A DNA stretch of 5,040 nucleotides from positions 1 to 5,040 of the forward strand of contig JAIRYY010000322.1 in assembly GCA_031267485.1 (NCBI GenBank). The letters run 5' to 3'. This document shows positions 1 through 5,031 of this stretch, one piece after another. Source of the DNA: Tannerella sp. Lineage in GTDB: Bacteria; Bacteroidota; Bacteroidia; Bacteroidales; Tannerellaceae. Position numbers and translations under genes: made by a program. Under the pieces are notes generated by a model that was not told the DNA's origin, searched no databases, and worked only from the letters and a program-made list of their open reading frames with translations. Every line of letters starts with the position of its first letter. Position 1 is the stretch's first letter.

Positions 1-199
1 TTGCGAGGAGGAACGACGAAGCAATCCAGGCACAGGCGTAACCCGGATTGCTTCGTCGTTCCTCCTCGCAATGACGATGGGGTGTGGCTTTCGAGACAGC
101 CTTTGCGAGCGGAGCGAAGCAATCCGGGCACAGGCGTAACCCGGATTGCTTCGTCGTTCCTCCTCGCAAGGACGACGGGATACGGCTTTCGAGACAGCC
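1..199. repeat. Two tandem copies of a dyad-forming intergenic repeat
   Basis: An 81-bp segment at 21-101 recurs at 119-199 (98-bp period) with only a few changes. Both copies run from GCAATCC through GGATTGCTTCGTCGTTCC to TTTCGAGACAGCC. The first element (1-71) is a strong dyad: arm 1-27 is the exact reverse complement of 45-71, with a 17-nt loop. The second (103-169) has a perfect 14-bp inner stem (115-128 with 140-153) around an 11-nt loop, and outer ends TTGCGAG/CTCGCAA; its left arm is 4 nt shorter than that of the first element. Sequences of this general look (TTGCGAG...GAAGCAATCC) are, from general knowledge, dispersed intergenic repeats in many bacterial genomes. No transposase is present. 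The element lies beyond the 3' end of the lpdA operon and could fold in RNA, but no T-run follows a stem, so a terminator role is not shown. Confidence 0.9.
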
Positions 200-291
200 C
201 TATCCTGAGGTGAATCGTTTTTTCTATTGAGATGAATGTCCTGACGGGCAAATTGACAATACGAGATTTAATGGCAGCCATGGTGAATTTT
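200..291. other. Short spacer between repeat and lpdA end
   Basis: This 92-bp stretch separates the repeat block from the lpdA stop codon. I see no gene, no convincing promoter and no GC-rich hairpin followed by a T-run. The only dyad near the stop codon on the transcribed strand is ATGG-CTG-CCAT, which is too short to call a terminator. Confidence 0.5.
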
Positions 292-1650
292 TTAAAATGA
301 AAATACGGTCTCCCGAAAAATCTCCGAAACGGTGGGGTGGGGGAATACCACTTCCTGCATCTCCGCGAGCGTCATTTCCTGTTCGATGGCCATGCATGCG
401 CCGTAGATTATTTCGCTGCACGGATTGCCGAGGATATGGACGCCGAGAATCTCGCCATGTTCCGCTCCGGTCAATACTTTGCATATCCCGCTGCCGCCCT
501 CGTTTTCGGCGACGAAACGTCCGGCATACGCCATCGGCAGTTTGGACACCCGGTATTCGACGCCATCCTTTTTCGCCTGCTCTTCCGTCAGGCCGACGCT
601 TGCAACTTCGGGATTGGTGTACACGATTCCCGGAATGGCGCAGTAACGCATCACGTCGGGACGGCCTGTGAGGTTGTTCACGACCACTTCGCCCTCGCGG
701 CTTGCGGTGTGGGCGAGCATGGAAAATCCCGTCACATCGCCGGCGGCAAACACGTTCGGCACGTTTGTGCGCATCCTGCTGTCGACCTTGACGGCGTTGC
801 GGTCCAGTTCGACGCCGAGGTTTTCCAGTCCGAAACCTTTCGTTACGGCGCGACGTCCGACGCTCATCAGTATCTTTTCTCCGGCGGCAGACGACGGGAC
901 GCCGTCCGCCGCCGTGTAGACGACTTCATTTCCCCTTATCTCCGTAACTTTGCACGACAGGTGGAATTTTATGCCTTTCTTCGCGTAAATGTCGCGGAGC
1001 ATTCCGCTTATCTCGCCGTCGAGACCTCCGAGTATTTCCGGCAGCATTTCCACTACGGTCACGTCCGTTCCGAGGCTGTTGTAGAAACTTGCGAACTCCA
1101 TCCCGATTACGCCTCCGCCGATGATGACGAGCGATTTGGGCTGTTCCGTCAGCGACAGGATTTCGCGGTTTGTCACGACGGTATCTCCCGCTTCCCGCAC
1201 GCCGGGTATGGGCGGCACGAACGCTTCGGAGCCGGTGCATATCAGCAGGTTGGCGGCGCGGAACGTCTCGCCGTTGCACGCTATTTCAATCCCCTCCGCC
1301 GAGCGTCCCGTGATTTGCGCCTCGCCCCTGACAACGGCGACTTTGTGCGCTTTCATCTTCGAGCCTACGCCGGCGACTAATTTTTTGACCACTTTGTCTT
1401 TGCGCGCCATGATGCGGCCGAAATCGAACGACGCTTCCGGCACGTTGATTCCGTACCTGTCGCCATGCAGGGCGTAATCGTAAACTTTGGCGCTGTAGAG
1501 CAGCGTCTTTGTCGGTATGCAGCCCTCGTTGAGGCAGACGCCGCCAAGTTCCCTTTTTTCAAAAAGCACGACGTTCAGTCCCTTTGCTCCGGCGCGTTCC
1601 GCGGCGACGTATCCTCCGGGGCCTCCGCCGATAATCGCTAAATCTGTCAT
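292..1650 (-). CDS. lpdA: Dihydrolipoyl dehydrogenase (E3)
   Basis: This flavoprotein reoxidises the dihydrolipoyl arm of 2-oxoacid dehydrogenase complexes (and of the glycine cleavage H protein) and passes electrons through a disulfide and FAD to NAD+. It is cytoplasmic. The 452-residue product carries the full class I pyridine nucleotide-disulfide oxidoreductase layout. The N-terminal FAD site is GGGPGG (8-13). The redox disulfide is Cys39/Cys44 in GGVCLNEGCIPTK. The NAD+ site is GGGVIGMEFASFY (178-190), and the second FAD motif is AAGDVTG (302-308). The dimerisation domain starts near IPGIVYTNPEVASVGL (339-354). The catalytic His438/Glu443 pair lies in HPTVSE near the C-terminus. No key residue is missing, and the length is slightly below the usual 460-480. 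The start lies 21 bp after the E2 stop. No Shine-Dalgarno sequence is seen, only an A/T-rich leader, and the upstream E2 TAA is in frame, so the start cannot extend far. It is co-transcribed with E2. Confidence 0.98.
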   Translation of the reverse strand: MTDLAIIGGGPGGYVAAERAGAKGLNVVLFEKRELGGVCLNEGCIPTKTLLYSAKVYDYALHGDRYGINVPEASFDFGRIMARKDKVVKKLVAGVGSKMKAHKVAVVRGEAQITGRSAEGIEIACNGETFRAANLLICTGSEAFVPPIPGVREAGDTVVTNREILSLTEQPKSLVIIGGGVIGMEFASFYNSLGTDVTVVEMLPEILGGLDGEISGMLRDIYAKKGIKFHLSCKVTEIRGNEVVYTAADGVPSSAAGEKILMSVGRRAVTKGFGLENLGVELDRNAVKVDSRMRTNVPNVFAAGDVTGFSMLAHTASREGEVVVNNLTGRPDVMRYCAIPGIVYTNPEVASVGLTEEQAKKDGVEYRVSKLPMAYAGRFVAENEGGSGICKVLTGAEHGEILGVHILGNPCSEIIYGACMAIEQEMTLAEMQEVVFPHPTVSEIFRETVFSF

Positions 1651-1671
1651 AACAGGAATATTTTTTTGAGT

Positions 1672-3084
1672 TTATAAGTTAAATTCGAGGTTTTCCATCT
1701 CAATCGCTATCTGTTTGACGAAGCGGGTGGCTTCGCCTCCGTCGAGCGCGCGGTGGTCGTAGGTGAGGCTCAGTCCCATGTAGGGCACGAAGCCGTAAAC
1801 GCCGTCGCCAAGGTCTTTCGGGCGGGGGACGATTGTGTTTACGCCCAGAATGGCCACCTGTGGCAGGTTGATGACCGGCGTGAACATCTCGACGCCATAG
1901 TTGCCGAGGTTCGATACCGTGAACGAAGCCGCTTCGGGCGAAAGCAGGTCGGGCGCGATGTTGCCCTTTTTGCAGGCGCCGGCCACTTCTTTAAGCTGAG
2001 CGGAAAGCCCCGGAACGGACAGGTCGTCCGCATTCCTCACCGCCGGCACCATCAGTCCGCGTTCCGTGTCGACGGCCAGTCCGAGATGTACCTTTGAAAA
2101 CAGGCGCACGCTGTCGCCCAGGAAGTGAGCGTTCGCCTGCGGGAATTTCCCGAGCGCCCTGATGACCGCGAAACAGACGAAGTCGTTTATCGTGATGTCC
2201 GCCGGATACCCGTCCCGCATGGCTTTCTTGACCTTTTTACGGAGAGCCATGACGTTGCGCGCGTCGGCGCCGAGGTGGTGGGTGAGCTGAGCGGAATTTT
2301 GCAGGGATGCATGCATTGACCTGGCGATAATCCGGCGCATGTTGGTCAGCGGTTTTATTACGCTGTCCGATGCGTAAACCGGATTCTTGACTCCGATGTC
2401 GGCCCCTTTGACGGCGCCGGCCAGTCCGCTGCCCGTTTCCGGCGCTGCGCCGCCCGTTTCCCTCAAAACCGCTTTTGCCAGCGGCGTTGTTTTCGGCGCG
2501 GCGGCAACGACGGCCAGGACGTCGCGTTCAATGACGCGTCCGTGAGGCCCTGTGCCCGTCAGCGTTTCCGCCTGTATGGCGTTTTTGCCGGCCAACGCTC
2601 TGGCGCGCGGCGATACGGGCGATGTGGCGGCGCCGCCGGCTTTCCGTCCGCCGGCATCCGCCGGCGAGACTTCCGAAGTCCGGTCGGGAGATGCGTCCGC
2701 CGTCGCGCCGGGAGATGCGTCCGAAGTCCGGCTGTGGGATGCGTCGGCCGGCGTGCCGGAAGATGCGTTTCCGAAAGTATCGGACGGCACATTCGCTGGT
2801 TTGGCGTCTCCGCCTCCGCCCGGACGAAATTCTTCCGCCGATTCGCCGGAGGCGCCAATCACCATCACATTCGTCAAAACCGGTATTTCATCCCCGTCGG
2901 AGAAAAAAACATCGAGAACTGTCCCGGCGACTTTCGCCTCTTCTTCAAAAGAAGCCTTGTCCGTTTCGTAGGAAAAAAGGATGTCGCCCACTGCGACGGC
3001 GTCCCCTTTCCTTTTCTTCATTTCCGTCAGTATGCAGCTTTCGACAGACTGACCCTGCTTGGGCATAATTACAACTGTTGCCAT
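1672..3084 (-). CDS. Dihydrolipoamide acyltransferase, E2 of a 2-oxoacid dehydrogenase complex
   Basis: E2 forms the core of the complex: its lipoyl arm receives the acyl group from E1 and transfers it to CoA. The 470-residue protein has one lipoyl domain (about 1-78) with the lipoylated Lys43 in ETDKAS. A long Ala/Pro/Ser/Thr linker (about 79-155) follows, then a peripheral subunit-binding domain (about 158-192, SPRARALAG...GTGPHGRVIERDV). A second linker leads to the catalytic domain (about 240-470), with His444 and Asp448 in DHRALDGG and the SNLGNYGVEMFTPVIN segment. All catalytic parts are present. The first linker holds eight-residue repeats encoded by a 24-bp tandem array. Pyruvate is the likeliest substrate (pdhC/aceF type), but acetoin or branched-chain oxoacids cannot be excluded because no E1 is visible. 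The start fits the family N-terminus (MATVVIMPKQGQSVES). The only upstream in-frame ATG (3117) is closed by TAA at 3091-3093. A Bacteroidota promoter lies about 50 bp upstream. Confidence 0.95.
   Translation of the reverse strand: MATVVIMPKQGQSVESCILTEMKKRKGDAVAVGDILFSYETDKASFEEEAKVAGTVLDVFFSDGDEIPVLTNVMVIGASGESAEEFRPGGGGDAKPANVPSDTFGNASSGTPADASHSRTSDASPGATADASPDRTSEVSPADAGGRKAGGAATSPVSPRARALAGKNAIQAETLTGTGPHGRVIERDVLAVVAAAPKTTPLAKAVLRETGGAAPETGSGLAGAVKGADIGVKNPVYASDSVIKPLTNMRRIIARSMHASLQNSAQLTHHLGADARNVMALRKKVKKAMRDGYPADITINDFVCFAVIRALGKFPQANAHFLGDSVRLFSKVHLGLAVDTERGLMVPAVRNADDLSVPGLSAQLKEVAGACKKGNIAPDLLSPEAASFTVSNLGNYGVEMFTPVINLPQVAILGVNTIVPRPKDLGDGVYGFVPYMGLSLTYDHRALDGGEATRFVKQIAIEMENLEFNL
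2662..2781 (-). repeat. 24-bp tandem repeat encoding the E2 linker
   Basis: Five 24-bp units lie end to end at 2662, 2686, 2710, 2734 and 2758, sharing the core GATGCGTCCGAAGTCCGG (plus strand) with divergence at the two edges. On the coding strand each gives eight residues, in order DTFGNASS, GTPADASH, SRTSDASP, GATADASP and DRTSEVSP. The array lies inside the flexible linker between the lipoyl and subunit-binding domains. There, length variation should be tolerated and mainly changes the reach of the swinging arm. The unit length keeps the frame. Confidence 0.85.
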
Positions 3085-3132
3085 TCTATATTATATAATG
3101 TATATTATTAATGTCATTTTCAATATCCGCCG

Positions 3133-3162
3133 CAAAGATACGATAAAAAAATGTATATACAA
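3133..3162 (-). promoter_or_regulatory. Bacteroidota-type promoter of the E2-lpdA operon
   Basis: On the minus strand the sequence reads TTG (3162-3160), 19 bp, then TATCTTTG (3140-3133). This matches the Bacteroidota -33 (TTG/TTTG) and -7 (TAnnTTTG) consensus at the expected spacing. Transcription would begin near 3126, giving an A/T-rich leader of about 40 nt before the E2 ATG. The -33 element lies inside a TTGTATATACA sequence that recurs upstream, which suggests a regulator site. Confidence 0.8.
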
Positions 3163-3249
3163 GTTGTCCGCAATATTTTTTTTGTTATTTGAGAATTAAT
3201 TTATTACGAAAACACATTATGTATACATGTTGTGTACTTGTATATACAA
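3152..3249. promoter_or_regulatory. Repeated TGTATATACAA elements, candidate operator pair
   Basis: The 11-mer TGTATATACAA occurs exactly twice, at 3152-3162 and 3239-3249, 87 bp apart. The second lies in a perfect 12-bp palindrome, TTGTATATACAA (3238-3249). A related perfect palindrome, ATGTATACAT, sits between them at 3219-3228. The first copy overlaps the -33 element of the E2 promoter. Two exact copies of a palindromic word next to a promoter suggest a binding site for a dimeric regulator. The region is A/T-rich, so chance is a real alternative, and the factor is unknown. Confidence 0.4.
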
Positions 3250-3264
3250 ATCGGGAGGCGATGT

Positions 3265-3284
3265 TCCGGGTATGTCAACCCGGA
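3265..3284. promoter_or_regulatory. GC-rich dyad between the divergent promoters
   Basis: TCCGGGT (3265-3271) and ACCCGGA (3278-3284) are perfect 7-bp inverted arms around ATGTCA. The dyad stands out in an A/T-rich region and lies between the two divergent promoters, where neither transcript is expected to reach. A DNA-binding site is therefore at least as likely as an RNA hairpin. No T-run follows on either strand. Confidence 0.4.
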
Positions 3285-3330
3285 CAAAGCCGGAAAATTG
3301 TACCCGATTATGATTAGTGTGCAGTGAAAT

Positions 3331-3348
3331 ATCCCTATAAATGGGGAT
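3331..3348. promoter_or_regulatory. Dyad operator candidate overlapping the -33 box of the membrane protein promoter
   Basis: ATCCCTATAAATGGGGAT is an 18-bp dyad in which seven of nine position pairs are complementary. Its last base is the first base of the -33 TTG (3348-3350) of the rightward promoter. Its centre would fall about 45 bp before the predicted transcription start. That position suits an activator touching RNA polymerase, though a repressor is also possible. The regulator cannot be named from sequence. Confidence 0.5.
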
Positions 3349-3378
3349 TGTGCGTCTTTCCGGCCGCCCGTACCTTTG
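3348..3378 (+). promoter_or_regulatory. Bacteroidota-type promoter of the heme b membrane protein gene
   Basis: TTG (3348-3350), 20 bp, then TACCTTTG (3371-3378) matches the Bacteroidota -33/-7 consensus. The predicted start of transcription is near 3383-3386, leaving a roughly 30-nt A-rich untranslated leader before ATG 3415. That leader is typical of Bacteroidota, where A-rich sequence replaces a Shine-Dalgarno. The promoter decides the start codon: a TTG at 3376 lies inside the -7 box and cannot be the start of a transcript made here. Confidence 0.8.
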
Positions 3379-3414
3379 CCCCCGAAAAAAAACAATTATA
3401 AATACGTAAACACA

Positions 3415-4518
3415 ATGATTAAACTGTTAATTGATTTTATACAATTTCTGTATACTGTCGCTCCACTGCTGCTGTCTCTCGGCGTTTTCACCTGGCTGGC
3501 CGTTTTGCTGTCAAAGTCAATAAGAAAACATGCCACCGTATATTACATCCTGCTGGCGATACCCTGCCTTCTGGTGACCGTTCCCTTTATCGTCAGGATG
3601 TTCGGCGTCGAGATGTTCAGTTTTGGCCGGATACCGCTTCTGGGAGGCATCACGAGGGATTACATACACATGGGCACGCTGGGTTTCCCGCTGTTGGTCA
3701 TCATCATGTACATCGGCGCCCTGAACCCTGCAAATCCCCATGTGAAAAAGCTTCTCAGCATACGCAAGGAGCTGTCCGTCATATCGGGCTTCCCCGTCCT
3801 GACACATTCCCTGATCAGGACATTAAACAACGTTCCGGCTTCGCTCAGGTTTTTCACCGACAACGACGGATACATGGCCAATGCGCGAGTGAGCAGCGAA
3901 CTGGGCGCCGGGATAACGAGTTTCAGCTTTGTACTGGGAATCCTGATGCTGGCGCTCTTTATTCCGCTCTGGATTACCTCTTTCGACTCGATACGCAAGC
4001 GCATGAAACATGCGAAATGGAAACAGTTGCAGAAATGGTCTTACGTTCTGTATGCCACGCTGTTTATCCACGCCATGGGAATACAGGCGGGTTCTTTACT
4101 GAATCCGACGGGCCGGAACATGCCGAGGCCGCAGGTCGAAGCAGCGGCTCCGAACAGTGAGACTGCCGAATTGCAGGGATATGCGGAAAACGGCGGACGC
4201 AACGGCGAAAATGCCGCCGTACAGCCGACGCCGGCAGACCGCCGCGGCGGCCAGCCGGAAACGGCGGGGCAGGCAGGCAGACGCGCCAGCCAATCGGAAA
4301 CGGCAGGGCAGACGGACAGCCGCGGCAGTCAGACGGAAACGGCAAGACCGGCAAGAGGCGGACATGTGCAAAGTCCGGGTTTCTCGGACATCAACGTCAC
4401 TCCGCTGACACGGCAATACGTACATGTCGTTTCACTCATCCTGATTTTCGGTTCATATCTGTACCTCCGGCTGCGAAAGGCCAAAAAAGACGCCGCGGCA
4501 AAGAAAGTCAAATCATGA
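3415..4518 (+). CDS. MsrQ / ferric-reductase-like heme b integral membrane protein
   Basis: The 367-residue inner-membrane protein has about seven hydrophobic segments (near 9-33, 41-61, 83-103, 120-137, 166-188, 207-224, 336-352). Residues 80-225 follow the ferric-reductase-like / MsrQ pattern. They include His85 in RDYIHMG, His131 after SIRKELSVISGFPVLT, and the signature ITSFDSIRKRMKHAKWKQLQ leading to His219 in LFIHAMG. These histidines are the likely heme b ligands. Members of this family carry electrons across the membrane, for example from flavin reductases to the periplasmic methionine sulfoxide reductase MsrP. No MsrP or flavoreductase is in the window, so the partner is unknown. Positive residues at 34-39, 110-119, 194-207 and 353-366 put those segments in the cytoplasm. 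The long hydrophilic stretch 225-335, with 13-residue repeats, would then be periplasmic. The extra C-terminal membrane segment and Lys-rich tail (RKAKKDAAAKKVKS) go beyond the core family. The start is ATG 3415, not TTG 3376, because the promoter -7 box overlaps the latter. Confidence 0.82.
   Translation: MIKLLIDFIQFLYTVAPLLLSLGVFTWLAVLLSKSIRKHATVYYILLAIPCLLVTVPFIVRMFGVEMFSFGRIPLLGGITRDYIHMGTLGFPLLVIIMYIGALNPANPHVKKLLSIRKELSVISGFPVLTHSLIRTLNNVPASLRFFTDNDGYMANARVSSELGAGITSFSFVLGILMLALFIPLWITSFDSIRKRMKHAKWKQLQKWSYVLYATLFIHAMGIQAGSLLNPTGRNMPRPQVEAAAPNSETAELQGYAENGGRNGENAAVQPTPADRRGGQPETAGQAGRRASQSETAGQTDSRGSQTETARPARGGHVQSPGFSDINVTPLTRQYVHVVSLILIFGSYLYLRLRKAKKDAAAKKVKS
4249..4365 (+). repeat. 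39-bp tandem repeat inside the membrane protein gene
   Basis: Three 39-bp units start at 4249, 4288 and 4327, anchored by GGAAACGGC at 4257, 4296 and 4335. They encode GQPETAGQAGRRA, SQSETAGQTDSRG and SQTETARPARGGH, which lie in the predicted periplasmic loop (residues 279-317). The frame is kept. Earlier sequence in the loop has similar composition but no clear unit. Confidence 0.85.
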
Positions 4519-4956
4519 GATATCCCTGAAGAAATCGGTGGGGGGTGGCGGATTTATAAAATGCTTATTTAAAGATAAATAAATACCGGTCGAATAAATT
4601 TTCCCGTCCCCCGCAGCCCATTTTGGGTCATTCCGAACGGAGTTTGGGTCGTTCCTAATTGAGTTTGGGTCGTTCCTAATTGAGATTGGGTCATTCCTAA
4701 TTGAGTTTGGGTCATTCCTAATTGAGTTTGGGTCATTCCTAATTGAGTTTGGGTCGTTCCTAACGGAGTTTTGGTCGTGCCTAATTGAGTTTGGGTCATT
4801 CCTAATTGAGTTTTGGTCATTCCTAATTGAGTTTTGGTCGTTCCTAACGGAGTTTTGGTCGTTCCGAATTGGCGCCGAACGTTCCGAATCGGGCGCCGAA
4901 CATTCCGAATCGGGTTTGGAGCGTTCCGAATCGGGCGCCGAATCCGGGGAAAACAT
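4513..4956 (-). CDS. Doubtful repeat-encoded protein with RNDPNSI heptads
   Basis: A 147-codon frame runs antisense through the 21-bp array and ends 6 bp inside the 3' end of the membrane protein gene. It would start MFSPDS, carry about three DSERSAP-type heptads, then about eleven RND(P/Q)NS(I/V) heptads, and end in a 36-residue non-repetitive tail (KWAAGDGKIYS...FFRDIS). For coding: several frequent unit differences are silent in this frame (Asn AAT/AAC, Arg AGG/CGG, Ser TCA/TCC). Against: any array with period 21 and no in-frame stop gives a long open frame, and a second minus-strand frame is open as well. A one-base step between repeat subfamilies changes the peptide unit. I see no promoter, leader, signal peptide or known domain. 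I cannot give it a function. Confidence 0.2.
   Translation of the reverse strand: MFSPDSAPDSERSKPDSECSAPDSERSAPIRNDQNSVRNDQNSIRNDQNSIRNDPNSIRHDQNSVRNDPNSIRNDPNSIRNDPNSIRNDPISIRNDPNSIRNDPNSVRNDPKWAAGDGKIYSTGIYLSLNKHFINPPPPTDFFRDIS
4519..4624. other. Intergenic spacer with a weak A/T hairpin
   Basis: This region follows the membrane protein stop codon. It contains an all-A/T dyad, TTATTTA (4565-4571) and TAAATAA (4576-4582), around AAGA, as well as G-rich and C-rich patches (near 4539-4551 and 4603-4613). Neither makes a standard intrinsic terminator, and no T-run follows the dyad. No other gene is supported on the plus strand. Confidence 0.4.
4625..4939. repeat. 21-bp tandem repeat array, 15 units
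   Basis: Fifteen units are packed head to tail without spacers. The main form on the plus strand is GGTCATTCCTAATTGAGTTT plus one base. Units 1-11 (4625-4855) are close to each other and vary mainly at CATT/CGTT, CTAATT/CTAACG and GGG/TGG. Units 12-15 (4856-4939) form a diverged subfamily with TTCCGAAT and GGCGCC. Core-to-core spacing is 21 bp throughout except one 20-bp step between units 12 and 13 (TTCCGAA at 4862 and 4882). The last 15 bases of minus-strand leader and the sequence left of 4625 show only weak traces of the unit. It is a minisatellite, and copy number is likely to vary between strains. Confidence 0.95.
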
Positions 4957-4986
4957 TTTTCGGACCTGTTAAACCGTAACACACTC

Positions 4987-5031
4987 CCTGCACCATCACC
5001 AGCGAACGCAGTGAAGCAATTCAGGTGCAGG
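4987..5031. repeat. Diverged copy of the dispersed repeat, cut by the window edge
   Basis: Positions 5002-5031 (GCGAACGCAGTGAAGCAATT and on) align without gaps to 106-135 of the left-hand repeat, with about 23 of 30 bases equal. A perfect 8-bp dyad brackets it: CCTGCACC (4987-4994) and GGTGCAGG (5024-5031), with a 29-nt loop. The right part of the element lies beyond the window. Confidence 0.6.

Noticed and set aside
1..71. Perfect 27-bp dyad as terminator of the E2-lpdA operon or as an insertion-sequence end
   Set aside because: No T-run follows on either strand and no transposase is present. The same sequence recurs as part of a repeat family, which explains it better.
1..213. Plus-strand open frame of 70 codons
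   Set aside because: It is made wholly of the dispersed dyad repeat, with no protein-like features.
337..1380. Long plus-strand open frame of 347 codons antisense to lpdA
   Set aside because: It lies entirely within lpdA, whose product has all E3 motifs. The His/Arg/Asp-rich translation has no recognisable domain and is a codon-bias shadow of a GC-rich gene.
2542..3111. Several overlapping plus-strand open frames antisense to the E2 linker and lipoyl domain
   Set aside because: They exist because the linker repeats have period 24 and GC-rich codons. The E2 frame explains the region with known domains.
3091..3117. Eight-codon upstream frame (ATG to TAA) in the E2 leader as a leader peptide
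   Set aside because: It is a short A/T-only run with no attenuator structure after it. It is useful only as evidence that E2 cannot start further upstream.
3204..3395. Minus-strand open frame of 63 codons in the divergent region
   Set aside because: It runs across the rightward promoter and dyads, has no upstream signals, and the translation looks like random A/T-rich sequence.
4565..4582. A/T hairpin as intrinsic terminator of the membrane protein gene
   Set aside because: The 7-bp stem has no G/C pair and no T-run follows, so it would be too weak.
4625..4939. CRISPR array
   Set aside because: Units are contiguous with no unique spacers, the period is only 21 bp, and no cas gene is present.
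4569..4982. Second minus-strand open frame through the 21-bp array (TQLGMTQ heptads)
   Set aside because: Unit differences are mostly replacing in this frame (Met/Thr, Leu/Phe, Gln/Pro). It stays open only because the period is a multiple of three.
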